Positions 13,580-13,662 of a stretch of DNA of 13,662 nt are shown here, piece after piece; position 1 is the first letter of the stretch, and every line of letters begins with the position of its first letter. The notes under the pieces were generated by a model. It did no database searches, was not told where the DNA came from, and was given only the letters and a program-made list of their open reading frames with translations. Origin of the DNA: JBBSVE01 sp038233815 (lineage in GTDB: Bacteria > Pseudomonadota > Alphaproteobacteria > Rhodobacterales > Rhodobacteraceae); NCBI GenBank assembly GCA_038233815.1, contig JBBSVE010000088.1:1-13662 (forward strand), given 5' to 3'. The translations under genes were made by a program, and so were the position numbers.

Positions 13580-13662
13580 CGTCTGGAAATTCATCTTGCG
13601 ATGGCGCTGTGAGCCCCTGCCGGGGTCGGTCCCGGCAGGGACGATCCATTCTGGTATTCCAT
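13571..13662 (+). mobile_element. Possible start of another inserted element, running off the window
   Basis: The DNA that truncates istA begins GTAACCTGACGTCTGG. IS66-family elements commonly begin with GTAA, and leaders of such elements are often hairpin-rich, as here. No coding sequence of that element is within the window, so the family is a guess based only on the first bases and the abrupt break of istA. Confidence 0.22.
13615..13640. repeat. Perfect 10-bp GC hairpin at the right edge
   Basis: CCCTGCCGGG at 13615-13624 pairs without mismatch with CCCGGCAGGG at 13631-13640 around the 6-base loop GTCGGT. No T-run follows on the plus strand (ACGATCCATT). It lies in the DNA that interrupts istA and may be part of the leader of a further mobile element, where strong stems block read-through translation. 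Confidence 0.6.

Overview
The window is high-GC DNA that reads as an alphaproteobacterial, probably Rhodobacterales-like, accessory region. The evidence is GC-rich codon use, near-continuous shadow reading frames opposite real genes, an FnrL-type box, and IS5, IS21, IS66 and IS110 remnants. Insertion sequence debris lies at both edges and once in the middle, so this looks like a plasmid or genomic-island segment assembled in pieces.

Left edge (1-548): the 3' end of an IS5-family element with its transposase C-terminus, a putative terminal repeat and a possible CTAA target duplication, then about 230 bases without a recognisable gene.

Minus-strand operon (5869 down to 549): five tightly coupled genes, possibly six. 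In transcription order they are a 7-alpha-hydroxysteroid dehydrogenase (hdhA), a four-helix membrane protein of unknown function, a secreted beta-lactamase-fold serine hydrolase fused to a META domain, a HlyD-type membrane fusion protein, a DUF2955/FUSC-like multi-pass membrane protein, and perhaps a 37-residue hydrophobic peptide. Junctions are 4-base overlaps or gaps under 20 bases. The set suggests chemical modification of a hydrophobic alcohol or sterol-like compound, a periplasmic hydrolytic step and efflux. Upstream on the same strand is a periplasmic 5-hydroxyisourate hydrolase (uraH) with an atypical C-terminus.

Middle (6366-8307): about 600 bases with only hairpins and a frame-broken coding trace, then an AbrB-type antitoxin/PIN toxin pair (VapBC-like, minus strand), a gap with two perfect hairpins, and a small cupin gene (minus strand).

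Acid-resistance operon (8544-12455, plus strand): a degenerate IS66 transposase fragment is followed by an FNR/FnrL-type box (TTGACCTGGATCAA), a strong ribosome binding site, a biodegradative arginine decarboxylase (adiA) and an arginine/agmatine antiporter (adiC) that overlaps adiA by 4 bases. Together these would consume cytoplasmic protons by decarboxylating arginine and exchange agmatine for arginine. The box suggests induction at low oxygen.

Right edge (12456-13662): no functional gene seen. An IS110-family (IS1111-like) transposase fragment is interrupted by the left end of an IS21-family element, which shows two 24-base terminal repeats and the first residues of IstA. That element is itself truncated by further unidentified DNA carrying a perfect 10-bp hairpin.
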